From Closterium sp. Naga37s-1 (Eukaryota; Streptophyta; Zygnematophyceae; Desmidiales; Closteriaceae), in the NCBI GenBank assembly GCA_947471745.1, contig CANJKZ010001112.1:1030001-1094000 (forward strand): 64,000 nucleotides of DNA, written 5' to 3'. Below the pieces are notes generated by a model. The model was not told where the DNA came from, made no database searches, and saw only the letters and a program-made list of their open reading frames with translations. Positions 41,790 through 49,585 of the stretch are shown here, one piece after another. Within the stretch, counting starts at the first letter, position 1; the number at the start of each line of letters is the position of its first letter. The translations under genes were made by a program, and so were the position numbers.

Positions 41790-42655
41790 GAACACCAAGA
41801 AGCTGTTGGGACCAACAGTGGCACTCGAACTCTTCGGAGGAATTGGCACCGGGCTGGCGACACTGCTCAAGGCGGGGGCGTACATAGAGAAGAAACCGAC
41901 ATGGAGCGGTGAAGATGGTATGGTGCCATGCTGAGAAGCTACACAACAGGTACCCTGACCAATTAGGCTCGGTTACGATGGAGGCTAGCATGAGGAGCCA
42001 GGTCTGTAACATCCGCCTAATAGATGAGAACACCATACAGCGATGGGGTAGGATCAATGTGGTGATCGCGGGGTGGGAGTGTCAGGGATACTCGCGAGCA
42101 GGAGCAGGCAGAGGTATGCGAGACGAGAGATGCAGCCTGTTCAGGGAGCTAGTACGAGTGTTGCGGCTGATAAAGGGCATTCAAGGAGTGGTCCTGTACA
42201 TAGTGGAGAATGTAGAGATGGAGGGAGATGTGAGGGAGCAGATACAAGTGGCGCAGGAAGAGGTGACGGCGGTACTGGGGCCCGGGGTAGTGGCAGATGG
42301 CGCACAGACGGGGAGTAGAATACACCGAGTGCGCCGCTACTGGACGAATGCTGTGGCTGAGACGGCCTTGCAGTATAGGCTCTTATTAATGGAACGAACG
42401 GTGCCCCTGCTAGTGGAAGACATCCTGGGGCCAGAGAGGATTCCCGCACCACCCTATGCAGTTTGCGTGCAACGGCATGTCGTACGAGGGGGCGGCCTTC
42501 AAGATGCACGGCGATAATCCGGGGCCAGGGCTGGTGTACGAGTGCACTGCGCGAGAGTGGTAGGAGCCGACAGCGCTGGAGAGAGAATCGGCGATGGGCT
42601 TCATGGAGGACGCGACCGCACAGCCCGGGCAATTGGAAGAGCCATGGACTTGAAT
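41790..42655 (+). pseudogene. retrotransposon-encoded C5 cytosine DNA methyltransferase
   Basis: Class I SAM-dependent C5-MTase motifs occur in the right order. Motif I: VALELFGGIGTGLATLLKAG (about 41818-41877). Motif IV: VVIAGWECQGYSRAGAGRG, with the candidate catalytic Cys at 42080-42082. Motif VI: YIVENVEM, with ENV at 42206-42214. Motif VIII-like: HRVRRYWTN (about 42323-42349). Near the C-terminus: PTALERESAMGFMEDAT (about 42570-42617), the conserved block before motif X. Motif X (GNA) is not clear. The enzyme would methylate cytosine in DNA, but this copy has frameshifts near 41905 and 42455 and a TAG at 42561-42563. Motif IV has ECQ where most enzymes have PCQ. Confidence 0.82.
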
Positions 42656-43254
42656 GTCATTCATTGGTTAGTGGCAACGATCAGGATGTAAAACTCACAG
42701 TTACGGTGAGAGCGGAAGCGGGACAAAGCTGCGGCAGTACAATCTCCGACAGAGAGGTCAACAGCGAAGGAAGCACTGGCGAGGGCCATGTAAGGCGCCA
42801 GGAAATGACGACGTGCAGCACCAGCGGGGGCACCCTCTGGAAAGGAGGTGGGTGTACCCATGGGAGGAGGAGGATGAGGTGCCGGCCGTCTATGGGGAGC
42901 GAACTCAGATCTGGCTACCAGGAGACCGGGAAGAGGAAGCGGTGGATAAAAAGCGGGAGGACTTCAGTTGGCTCGAGGAAGCTATCAAGAGGCAGCGCAG
43001 CAGGGAAAGCTTTGATCGGAAATTTGGATCGCGCGATTTCGCTCTGATGGCGGCAACAAAGGAGCAGGAACAGACAGCAGGGAATGGGCGAGAGGCAGCG
43101 AAGGGAGGCAGCAACACCATGGGACAGGCAGAGCCGGCGGCGGCAGGAAGCCCGACGCAGCTGAAAAAGGAAGAGGGGCCACCGCATCCTATGGTGGTAG
43201 AAGGGACCGGGGAGATAGGTGATGGCATGGCGGAGGAGGATGCGGCAGAGCTGG
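42656..43254 (+). pseudogene. gypsy-E spacer of unknown function
   Basis: A 158-codon frame (42813-43289) reads WVYPWEEEDEVPAVYGERT, DREEEAVDKKREDFSWLEEA, then Ala/Gly/Glu-rich sequence to AAELAK. It is highly charged with no recognised fold. It ends exactly where integrase begins, so the RT and RNase H that should lie between have probably been deleted. Confidence 0.5.
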
Positions 43255-43372
43255 CGAAGGTTCTAACGGATCAGGGCACGGAGTTTTAGGGGGCCTTCGA
43301 TGAGCTGCTGGCAGCAAGTGGCATCAGGCATCGAAGTACCTCGCGCTACCACCCGCTAAGTGAAGTGCTTAC
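43255..43372 (+). pseudogene. gypsy-E integrase core, upstream part
   Basis: VLTDQGTEF (second catalytic Asp at about 43269-43271) is followed by an in-frame TAG (43287-43289) and GAFDELLAASGIRHRSTSRYHPLSEV. This is the D-x-G-x-EF to YHP segment of Ty3/gypsy integrases. The first catalytic Asp and the zinc-binding N-terminus are missing. It is cut by the solo LTR at 43373. Confidence 0.8.
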
Positions 43373-44458
43373 TGTTGGGTGCACATTCACATTGCACGAC
43401 GTCCTGCCGTCTGTTTGTACAAGTATGCGTGCGCGACTGCATTTGGGTCTGAACGAAATGTTCGTGTGTTTGTTTGCTTTCGCAATTTTCGCTTGATGCA
43501 TTTGCAGATACTCGCGCAATGTCCGTTTCGGCACAACATTGTACACGCTATGAACAGTGCAAGCAAAAAGGACGAGCTCGCAAAGGAACCCAAGATGGAA
43601 GCTTTACAGTTCGGTTGGATTGAATGCGCAAATTCAGTTATATCCAACTCGAAATTGTACTGTTTTGTTTGGTTAACTATAGTGTACCAGGGCAGGCACT
43701 AAAGGGGTAAAATTTAGGTGAAGGATAGATATTGTTTGTCTGTATCTGCATGCGACGGGGCCAGAGGAAACCAGCGGAACCAGCATTTGGCTGGTTGGGC
43801 ATAGACAAAACAGGTTCTGTTATTAGGACCTGAACCTGGTTGTTGTTCTTCCAGGTTGGATAAACAGAACCAGAGGTTGTTTACCAACCTACCACCTGCT
43901 GTTTTGTCCAGCTAGGTTGATTGTGTTGCTTGGAATTATTTGGGATCATCCCTGGTTATTCCCAAGCTGATTCGCAAAGTCCTTGCTAGCTAGAACTATT
44001 TATTCCTTCTCGGTTTGTACCTGGATATAGTCAATTTAATTCAAGCAAACTCCTCCCTTCCTGGAATTTCATTTCTACTCGGTTCGACGGCGGAATGCTA
44101 CCGAGTCAACGCTAGTACGCTAGCACTACAACGCTAGGAAAACGCTGTCCGAGCTATAACTCCGTAATGGCAGAACTTTTCGCGAGGCAACTTGGCTCAT
44201 TTTTAAGCTCCTGGATTGAGCTTCGATATAGGAAATTCTCAGCTTAATCCTCGTCTGCACGATACCCTGCGCGTCGTACAAGGTAATCTTGTTATTTTGG
44301 CTAAGTCATACTTGACTCCTCTCTCTACAATCTCGGACCCGAGGATAGGGGCTGGTCTTGTACCAGGCACCCAAGGACCCTTGGAGGTGACCCCGAGGAA
44401 ATGTTTTAAGTTTGATAAAGTCTTAGTAGCTTGAGTTTATTAGGCCCTTATACCAACG
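43373..44458 (+). repeat. copia-A solo LTR in gypsy-E integrase, near-perfect TSD
   Basis: TGTTGGGTGCACATTC at 43373 to CTTATACCAACG at 44458; the final A is changed to G. CTTAC (43368-43372) and CCTAC (44459-44463) flank it, a 5-bp duplication with one mismatch. Integrase coding continues in register on the right. Confidence 0.88.
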
Positions 44459-44784
44459 CCTACAGAGGGACTGGAGCAGATCGTGAAGAGAGGGCTGAGG
44501 GCGTACGAAGAGGAGCACAAGAGGGACTGGGATCGCCGGCTGCGCTGGGTGATGGCAGGGTACCGTTTCAGCATTTAAGCAGCATTAAAGGATGTCTCTC
44601 CGTACTACCTGATGTTCGGCAAAGAGCCGATCATGCCAGTGGGAGCGCCGAAACTGCTGCTGGACGTAGTGACCACCGGCTCAGCGGACAAGTGGGTGGC
44701 GGTGGCAGACGCGCGGGCGGCCTATCTGCGGCAGCTGCTACCAGCAGCGATGGACCGTCAAAGAAGTGAAGCCTTCAAGAGTCA
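44459..44784 (+). pseudogene. gypsy-E integrase core, downstream part
   Basis: Coding resumes as TEGLEQIVKRGLRAYEEEH and WDRRLRWVMAGYRFS. A stop at about 44577 follows, then ALKDVSPYYLMFGKEPIMPVGAPK, the SP.YL.FG..P.LP block typical of Ty3/gypsy integrases. After about 44770 the frame becomes basic and unrecognisable (VIVLEDGRGRRVADHV). Confidence 0.8.
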
Positions 44785-45115
44785 TAGTTTTGGAGGACGG
44801 GAGGGGTCGGAGAGTGGCGGATCACGTGACGAACGTGGCCAGGATTCGCACGGAGAAGGACAAGGCAGAACCCTCGGGTCCCATGACGCGGGCGAGGGCG
44901 GCAGCAATGCGCCATGAGAGGGGCAGGAAGGGTCTGAACAGAAGATGGATAAGGGCAAAGGCAAAGTGGGTTAAATGACCCAAGGTCGCTGTCAGGAGAT
45001 GAAGGGAGGGGGGGGGGGGGATTCTGGAATGGAACCGGCAGGGATAGGAAGAGGGCAGGTAGACCGGTAACAACAGTAAGAGGGCAAACTGGGTGGCGAG
45101 GAGGTTTCCGACAGC
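44785..45115 (+). other. gypsy-E 3' internal noncoding region
   Basis: C-terminal tail and untranslated sequence before the LTR. A G-run of about 14 (about 45006-45020) follows GATGAAGGGA. The region is duplicated, with small changes, at 49407-49580. GACAGCTGTC spans the LTR start. No canonical polypurine tract touches the LTR. Confidence 0.55.
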
Positions 45116-45475
45116 TGTCAAAATTCTAAGGCGTATGCCTAAGAAGTACTGACAGAGGGTATAGCGGAGGTCAGGTGGGAGAAAGTGTGTACATTTGTAC
45201 ATAAACGGTGCGCTCGTCAGCGGGGAACAGTAACGGCAGGATGGCACCGAGAGTTCCAGTGGGTGCAGGGCGCGGAGGGAGGCGCGCTGGCAGGGTTGGC
45301 AGCGTGATGACGTGTGCTTGATGGACGAATGAACTTTGTGCGGTGTGCATTAGCATGTTTCGTTTCTCTTGCAGACACCGAGTCCAAGAGGGAGCTAAAA
45401 GGTTGCAGCAACAGTTGGTGGCAGGCAGAAGCACAGGATGGGTGGCTAGCTAGGTAGAGAATACAACCACCAATT
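45116..45475 (+). repeat. gypsy-E 3' LTR, first part
   Basis: TGTCAAAATTCTAAGG to ACAACCACCAATT is collinear with 39130-39520 of the 5' LTR. It is interrupted at CCAATT. The missing part (TTGTTAGATCTGCC...) appears at 49224. Confidence 0.85.
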
Positions 45476-45527
45476 TTTGGGTTGCGTAGCAACCTTATAG
45501 ATTCGTTTTCACTTTTCGGTTGCCTGA

Positions 45528-45577
45528 TGTGAACAGTGAATTTCTCTTATAAATTTTGAAAGAAATCACTGTTCACA
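45528..45577. repeat. 17-bp inverted repeat hairpin
   Basis: TGTGAACAGTGAATTTCT (45528-45545) pairs with AGAAATCACTGTTCACA (45561-45577), with a single bulged A and a 15-nt loop. It could be a short foldback or MITE-like terminus. Confidence 0.75.
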
Positions 45578-45769
45578 TAGCTTCCCCCAAAAAATGAAAA
45601 CAAATGTTTCCAATCATTCCATAATTGTCGATAAGTACGGCGAATGGAACAAAAAGAGAATCGTTCTAGCACTAAAGATGGTACCGAATGACACACGAAC
45701 ACTAAGGACAACACAAAAAATACTACAGTACCATCGAGAAATACACATACACAAATGACACAAAAACGA

Positions 45770-45942
45770 TGGTGTACAAGAACCGTCGTACATGTTTTGA
45801 AGGGGATACTAAATGCATCAATGCAGCAACTGAGACTGATATGGTACGGAAGAGGCGAGCAAAACTGCCTCACCGACGATCACAATCCCAGTTGCATACA
45901 CGAGACACTTAGCACCACACCTCCGAAACAAGCACAGACGAT
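45770..45942. repeat. direct repeat, copy 1
   Basis: ACTAAATGCATCAATGCAGC, then CACCGACGATCACAATCCCA and ACGAGACACTTAGC. It is repeated with about 85-90% identity by eye at 47013-47163. The sequence just upstream (AAGAACCGTCGTACATG) also resembles the left flank of the TIR element (TTTAAGAACC, 45977-45986). Confidence 0.75.
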
Positions 45943-45986
45943 AACACATAAATGATTACAAGAACAGAAGACAACGTTTAAGAACC

Positions 45987-47012
45987 GTGATCTCCCGGTT
46001 AGAAGACCCGGGGGTCTTCTCCTAAATGTGCTCAATTGGGCTGTGGGGTCTTCTCTGATGGCATAGAGTGCATAAGACCCCTGGACATCTATTAATCACG
46101 CAAAAATAGATTGGAAAAACCATTGTTGAGGAATTTCAATATTTTTCTTGTGAATTCGAGTACGGCTCAAAACGGAGAATCCCATCGCCACTACCGTCAC
46201 CCCCCGGATATAAGCGCCACCCTGGGATAAGCGCCAAGCGCTTGTAATTGGCATATGGCGCTTATATCCGCTCCTCGATTATAAGCGCACCCCCTGAAAA
46301 AACATGTTTTATGATAAGCGCATGTAAACTATAAAGTTTGAAATTGGTTCAACACACTGTAAAGAGTTTTACTTTAGAAGGCGGATGTGTTGCAAATTCG
46401 GTTTGCTTCACTTTCGAACCCTGCACTGGATGCGAGTCCAGTCAGCAGGAGCTGTCAGGGGCACCTTGTGAGTCAGATTGAGTGTATCTCCCAGCGCGCG
46501 CGAGAATTTCATGAAATATCCCATGTAACTTCAACTCGATTGAAAGGGCAAGCACGAGATCTACAAATTGGTGTTGGAAAATACTAAATATATATTTATG
46601 TCATTTTATAAACGCCTGCGCGTATAATTTTACTCATGGGGGTATATCCGGGGTATGACGGTATCGCTTCGCACACATCAATCCTTGCCACGCACCACAC
46701 CTCCTGTAATGCCCAATTGTGACAGGTGCCTCAGCATTTCTCGCGTAACGTGCGGCAACAGTGCATGATCTATGTGGCATATTGACTCCATTGACCACAA
46801 TTACGTCCCACAACGTAAATCTGGTGTTTTTTACTCGTAACTCGCTAAGCAGCTCACCGGTTAAACACCACCCATGCAAAAGAGGGGGGGTCTTATAATG
46901 TTTTGGGTCAAAAGGCGGGTCCTCTCCAGGACTGACCTAATGAAAGACCCCTGGTCCGGATAAAAGACCCACGGGGCTTTTATGCGGGGGGGTCTTGTAA
47001 CCGGGAGATCAC
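45987..47012. mobile_element. 1.03-kb element with 23-bp terminal inverted repeats
   Basis: GTGATCTCCCGGTTAGAAGACCC (45987-46009) and GGGTCTTGTAACCGGGAGATCAC (46990-47012) are inverted repeats with one mismatch. Subterminal GGGTCTT/AAGACCC motifs recur on both sides (for example 46012, 46048, 46891 and 46961). No transposase ORF is visible, so it looks like a non-autonomous DNA transposon. It lies exactly at the start of the second copy of the 150-bp direct repeat. A target-site duplication is not clear. Confidence 0.65.
46206..46269. repeat. perfect 14-bp inverted repeat with ATAAGCGC motifs
   Basis: GGATATAAGCGCCA (46206-46219) and TGGCGCTTATATCC (46256-46269) are perfect arms around 36 bp. 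GATAAGCGC and TATAAGCGC recur at 46225, 46280 and 46314. It resembles clustered transposase-binding sites in a DNA transposon end, but the identity is unknown. Confidence 0.7.
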
Positions 47013-47163
47013 AGAATGTTTCAAAGCGAATGCTAAATGCATCGGTGCTGCAACTGAGATTGATATGGCCTAGGCTAGCAAAGCTGCCCCACCGACGATC
47101 ACAATCCGAGTTGCATTCACGAGACACTTAGCCCCACATCCTGAAGCACACACAACACACGTA
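47013..47163. repeat. direct repeat, copy 2
   Basis: It starts immediately after the right TIR (AGAATGTTTCAAAGCGAATG) and matches copy 1 to ACACTTAGCCCCACATCC. It is followed by CA-rich sequence. Confidence 0.75.
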
Positions 47164-47580
47164 TGCACATGTACGCACTCACACAGATACATGCTCACCC
47201 ATATACAGACACATACAACGCAAGAACATACAGCTATTGTAATAAGCATTCAAGCATAATGAATGAATTTTAGCCTTGTATGAATTATGTATCACTATCC
47301 TGTCCCCCGTTCCCCTCCTTCCCTCCCTCCCTCCCTCATTTCCCTCATCTCTCTTCTCCCCATCCTTTTTCTCCGCAAGAAATAAAAGCTGCAGCTTGAA
47401 CTCCCTGCACAGGAAAGGAAAATCAGCGAATGCAACTCACTCCTTGCACAATCACGAACAAAATCAAGGAATACAACTTGCATTAGTTGCACAAGAAAAC
47501 AAAATCAGAGAATCCAGCTTCCTTGATGCACTGAAAAACAAAGTAAGCACAACAGAAATTCACACGCAAACTCCCACGTT
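47164..47580. repeat. CA-rich and polypyrimidine simple sequence
   Basis: 47135-47250 is CA/ACATAC-rich. 47299-47374 is almost pure pyrimidine with (CCCT)n. No gene is seen; 47380-47580 is A-rich unique-looking sequence. Confidence 0.7.
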
Positions 47581-48112
47581 CTTTCACGCGCTCCCTCATG
47601 CGCAAACTCGCGTGCACTATCTCGCGCACTCTCCCACGTGCTCTTTTGCACACACTCTTCCGCGCTTTCTCTTGCGCACTCTCACGCGCTCTCTCGCGCA
47701 CTTTCTGGCGCACTATCTCGCGCACTCTCTCACACACTCTCACGCGCTCCCTCATGTGCTCCCTCATGCGTTCTCTCATGCAATCTCTCACTCGCACTCT
47801 CACACGCACTCTCACTCACGCGCTCCCTCGCACGCTCTCTCAGGCTCGCTGACTCTGACGGGCTCTAACACGCACTGCCACGCGCTCTCTCACGCGCTCT
47901 CTCACGCGCACTCACACGCTCTCTCACGTGCACTCTCACACGCTACCTCATGCACTATCTCACGCGCTCTCTCACGCTCTCTCATACGCTCTCTCACGCG
48001 CTCTCACACGCGCTTTCACAAGCTCTCTCACGCGCTCTCACGCGCTCTCTCACGCTCACTCTTACGCGCACCTTCCTGTGTGTGCGCTCCCATGCACACG
48101 CTCTCCCTCGCG
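47581..48112. repeat. CTCTCACGCGCT-type degenerate satellite
   Basis: About 530 bp of imperfect 10-12 bp units (CTCTCACGCGCT, CTCTCATGCG and similar). All frames are open over long stretches because the repeat lacks stop triplets, which yields His/Ala/Leu/Ser-rich or Arg/Glu-rich translations that should not be read as proteins. Confidence 0.88.
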
Positions 48113-48190
48113 TTCCGCGCTTCTCCCTTTCTTCACGAAGAGAGCTACACAAGAGAAGACCAATCGACACACAATAAGTACGAGGAGAGC

Positions 48191-48224
48191 AAAAAAAAAA
48201 AAAAAAAAAAAAAAAGTTTTTTTT
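48191..48224. repeat. A25-G-T8 tract
   Basis: Twenty-five As (48191-48215), G, then eight Ts. It could be the tail of a retroposed sequence or a slippage-prone homopolymer; no SINE or LINE body is recognised next to it. Confidence 0.8.
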
Positions 48225-48356
48225 CAGAGGGAGTAGGGAGGATGAAAGGACCGGGAATGCACCAGATAAGCACGGTAACTCAGAAAACAACCCGGGCTCG
48301 CGCACCAATTCGCGCTCGCGCACCAACTCGCGCTTGCGCTTGTGCACCTGTCGCCG

Positions 48357-48722
48357 GAGGCAACGGCGGGGAGGAGGGAGAGGCGACGGCGGGGAGGAGG
48401 GAGAGGCGACGGCGGGGAGGAGGGAGAGGCGACGGCGGGGAGGAGGGAGAGGCGACGGCGGGGAGGAGGGAGAGGCGACGGCGGGGAGGAGGGAGAGGCG
48501 ACGGTGGGGAGGAAGGAGCGGCGACGGCAGGGAGGATGGAGCGGCGACGGCGGGGAGGAGGGAAAGGCGACGGCGGGAGGAGGGAGAGGCGACGGCGAGG
48601 AGGAGGGAGAGGCGACGACGGGGAGGAGGGAGAGGCGACGGCGGGGAGGTAAGGAGCGGCGACGGCGGGGAGGATGGAGCGGCGACGGCGGGAGGAGGGA
48701 GAGGCGACGGCGGGGAGGTTAG
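48357..48722. repeat. 23-bp G-rich minisatellite
   Basis: About 15 units of AGGCGACGGCGGGGAGGAGGGAG (period 23, e.g. 48381 to 48404), with some 19-22 bp variants from 48490. Because 23 is not a multiple of 3, each frame cycles through all registers and gives a 23-residue peptide repeat. GGGG/GG/GGG runs make it a G-quadruplex candidate on the plus strand. A shorter GC-rich prelude (CTCGCGCACCAA) lies at 48297-48340. Confidence 0.9.
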
Positions 48723-48954
48723 GAAGAGGAGATCGCGGGGTGGGACTGAGTGACTGTGAGGTGAATAGGAGAGGTGAAGGCGGGTAGTGAGGGAGAGGAT
48801 ACGGCGGGATAGGAGCGAAAGCGACGGCTGGGTGGGAGAACTGGCGAGAAATTGGGGTGGGGGGGAAGGAAGAGGAATAAGAGCAGAGCAGGTGTGCTTG
48901 TCGAGTCGAGAGGAACCAGAACAAAACAACCAAGAAAAGAGCGCAGAAATTGAG
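48723..48954. other. purine-rich unassigned sequence
   Basis: G/A-rich single-copy-looking sequence between the minisatellite and the palindrome, with GAGGTG and GGGAGA runs. I see no gene. Confidence 0.5.
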
Positions 48955-49070
48955 TTGACAGCTGTCAAATGGACGGATGCCAGCGTAGAGATGAAATTTC
49001 TGCCAGCGCAGAACAAGACAATTTCAATTTCTGCCACCGCAGAACGATACAATTTCTGCCAGCGCAGAAC
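48955..49070. repeat. palindrome and three TTCTGC-N4-GCAGAA hairpins
   Basis: TTGACAGCTGTCAA (48955-48968) is a perfect 14-bp palindrome. AATTTCTGCC(A/C)(G/C)CGCAGAAC follows three times at 48995-49014, 49026-49045 and 49051-49070. Each repeat folds as TTCTGC/GCAGAA with a 4-nt loop. Confidence 0.8.
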
Positions 49071-49205
49071 GAAGCACCATATACGGTATCCCGTTTTAAG
49101 TTAAAATTAAGAAATTAATTAAATGCTTCTTTAATCAAAATATTATTATGTTGTACTCTTTCATAATGTTCCTTACACACGGAATACAGCTCTACGGAAC
49201 CCTTC
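49071..49205. other. AT-rich sequence, nothing recognised
   Basis: Low-GC stretch (AATTAAGAAATTAATTAAATG and similar) before the terminal hairpin of the insertion. No ORF or motif. Confidence 0.5.
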
Positions 49206-49223
49206 CGACGTCAACGTCGAGTC

Positions 49224-49400
49224 TTGTTAGATCTGCCTAGCCAAGGTTTGTTGCGGGATGCATATAGTAGGCTCCTGTGCCATGGGACTGCCACTGCGTG
49301 TTTGTTTTCGTGAATTACTGTAATTTCTCTTGAATATAAGCAGTTTTACTACGAAGCTATATTCGCAAGCAGTATGAGTTAGGAAGGAGGGGTCTTAACA
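49224..49400 (+). repeat. gypsy-E 3' LTR, second part
   Basis: TTGTTAGATCTGCC to GGGGTCTTAACA matches 39522-39706 of the 5' LTR and completes the LTR interrupted at 45475. Confidence 0.85.
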
Positions 49401-49580
49401 TTGTAAGGGTCTGAACACAAGATGGACAAGGGCAAAAGCAAAGTGGGGTAAATGATCCAAGGTCGCTGTCAAGAGATGAAGGGGGGGGGCTCAGGAATGG
49501 AACCGGCAGGGAGAGAAAGAGGGCAGGTAGACCAGTAACGGCAGTAAGAGCGCAAACAGGGTGGCGAGGAGGTTTCTGAG
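49401..49580 (+). repeat. extra copy of gypsy-E internal 3' end
   Basis: TTGTAAGGGTCTGAACACAAGATGG onward matches 44925-45110, including the G-run and GGCAGGTAGACC. It ends at GGAGGTTTCTGAG, just where another LTR would start. It suggests a former tandem LTR-internal-LTR arrangement or a circular intermediate. Confidence 0.75.
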
Positions 49581-49585
49581 AAATA

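Larger units (their letters stand above)
45476..49223. mobile_element. 3.7-kb insertion inside the gypsy-E 3' LTR
   Basis: The LTR is split between CCAATT and TTGTTAGATC, bases that are contiguous in the 5' LTR. The insert starts with the perfect hairpin GGTTGC-GTA-GCAACC (45480-45494) and ends next to the perfect hairpin CGACGT-CA-ACGTCG (49206-49219). Inside are a long hairpin, a duplicated 150-bp block with a TIR element, two minisatellites, polypyrimidine and poly(A) tracts, and no recognisable protein. It may be one composite insertion or several successive ones; the duplication at the ends is at most TT. Confidence 0.6.
39130..49580 (+). mobile_element. gypsy-E retrotransposon carrying a cytosine methyltransferase, interrupted
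   Basis: Plus-strand element: LTR (39130-39706), gag with three zinc knuckles, protease, C5 DNA methyltransferase, spacer, integrase, untranslated region, second LTR (45116-45475 plus 49224-49400) and a further 180 bp matching the internal 3' end (49401-49580). It is inserted into copia-A gag: the gag stops at CAATC (39125-39129) and resumes at ATTAG (49586). It is itself interrupted by a copia-A solo LTR (43373-44458) and a 3.7-kb block in the 3' LTR (45476-49223). No RT or RNase H is seen. Confidence 0.8.

Noticed and set aside
44998..45022. G-run as the gypsy-E polypurine tract
   Set aside because: It lies about 95 bp before the LTR start defined by both LTR copies, too far for a plus-strand primer unless the LTR boundary is wrong.
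47276..48652. 458-codon plus-strand ORF and matching long minus-strand ORFs
   Set aside because: It runs through a polypyrimidine tract, the CTCTCACGCGCT satellite, a poly(A) run and the 23-bp minisatellite. The open frame results from repeats lacking stop triplets, not coding selection.
48357..48722. Possible CRISPR array (23-bp units)
   Set aside because: Units are directly adjacent with no unique spacers, and the context is eukaryotic TE DNA; it is a minisatellite.
49206..49230. Helitron 3' end (hairpin followed by CTTG)
   Set aside because: Helitrons end in CTRR after the hairpin and start with TC; here the end would be CTTG and the left edge begins with T/G runs.
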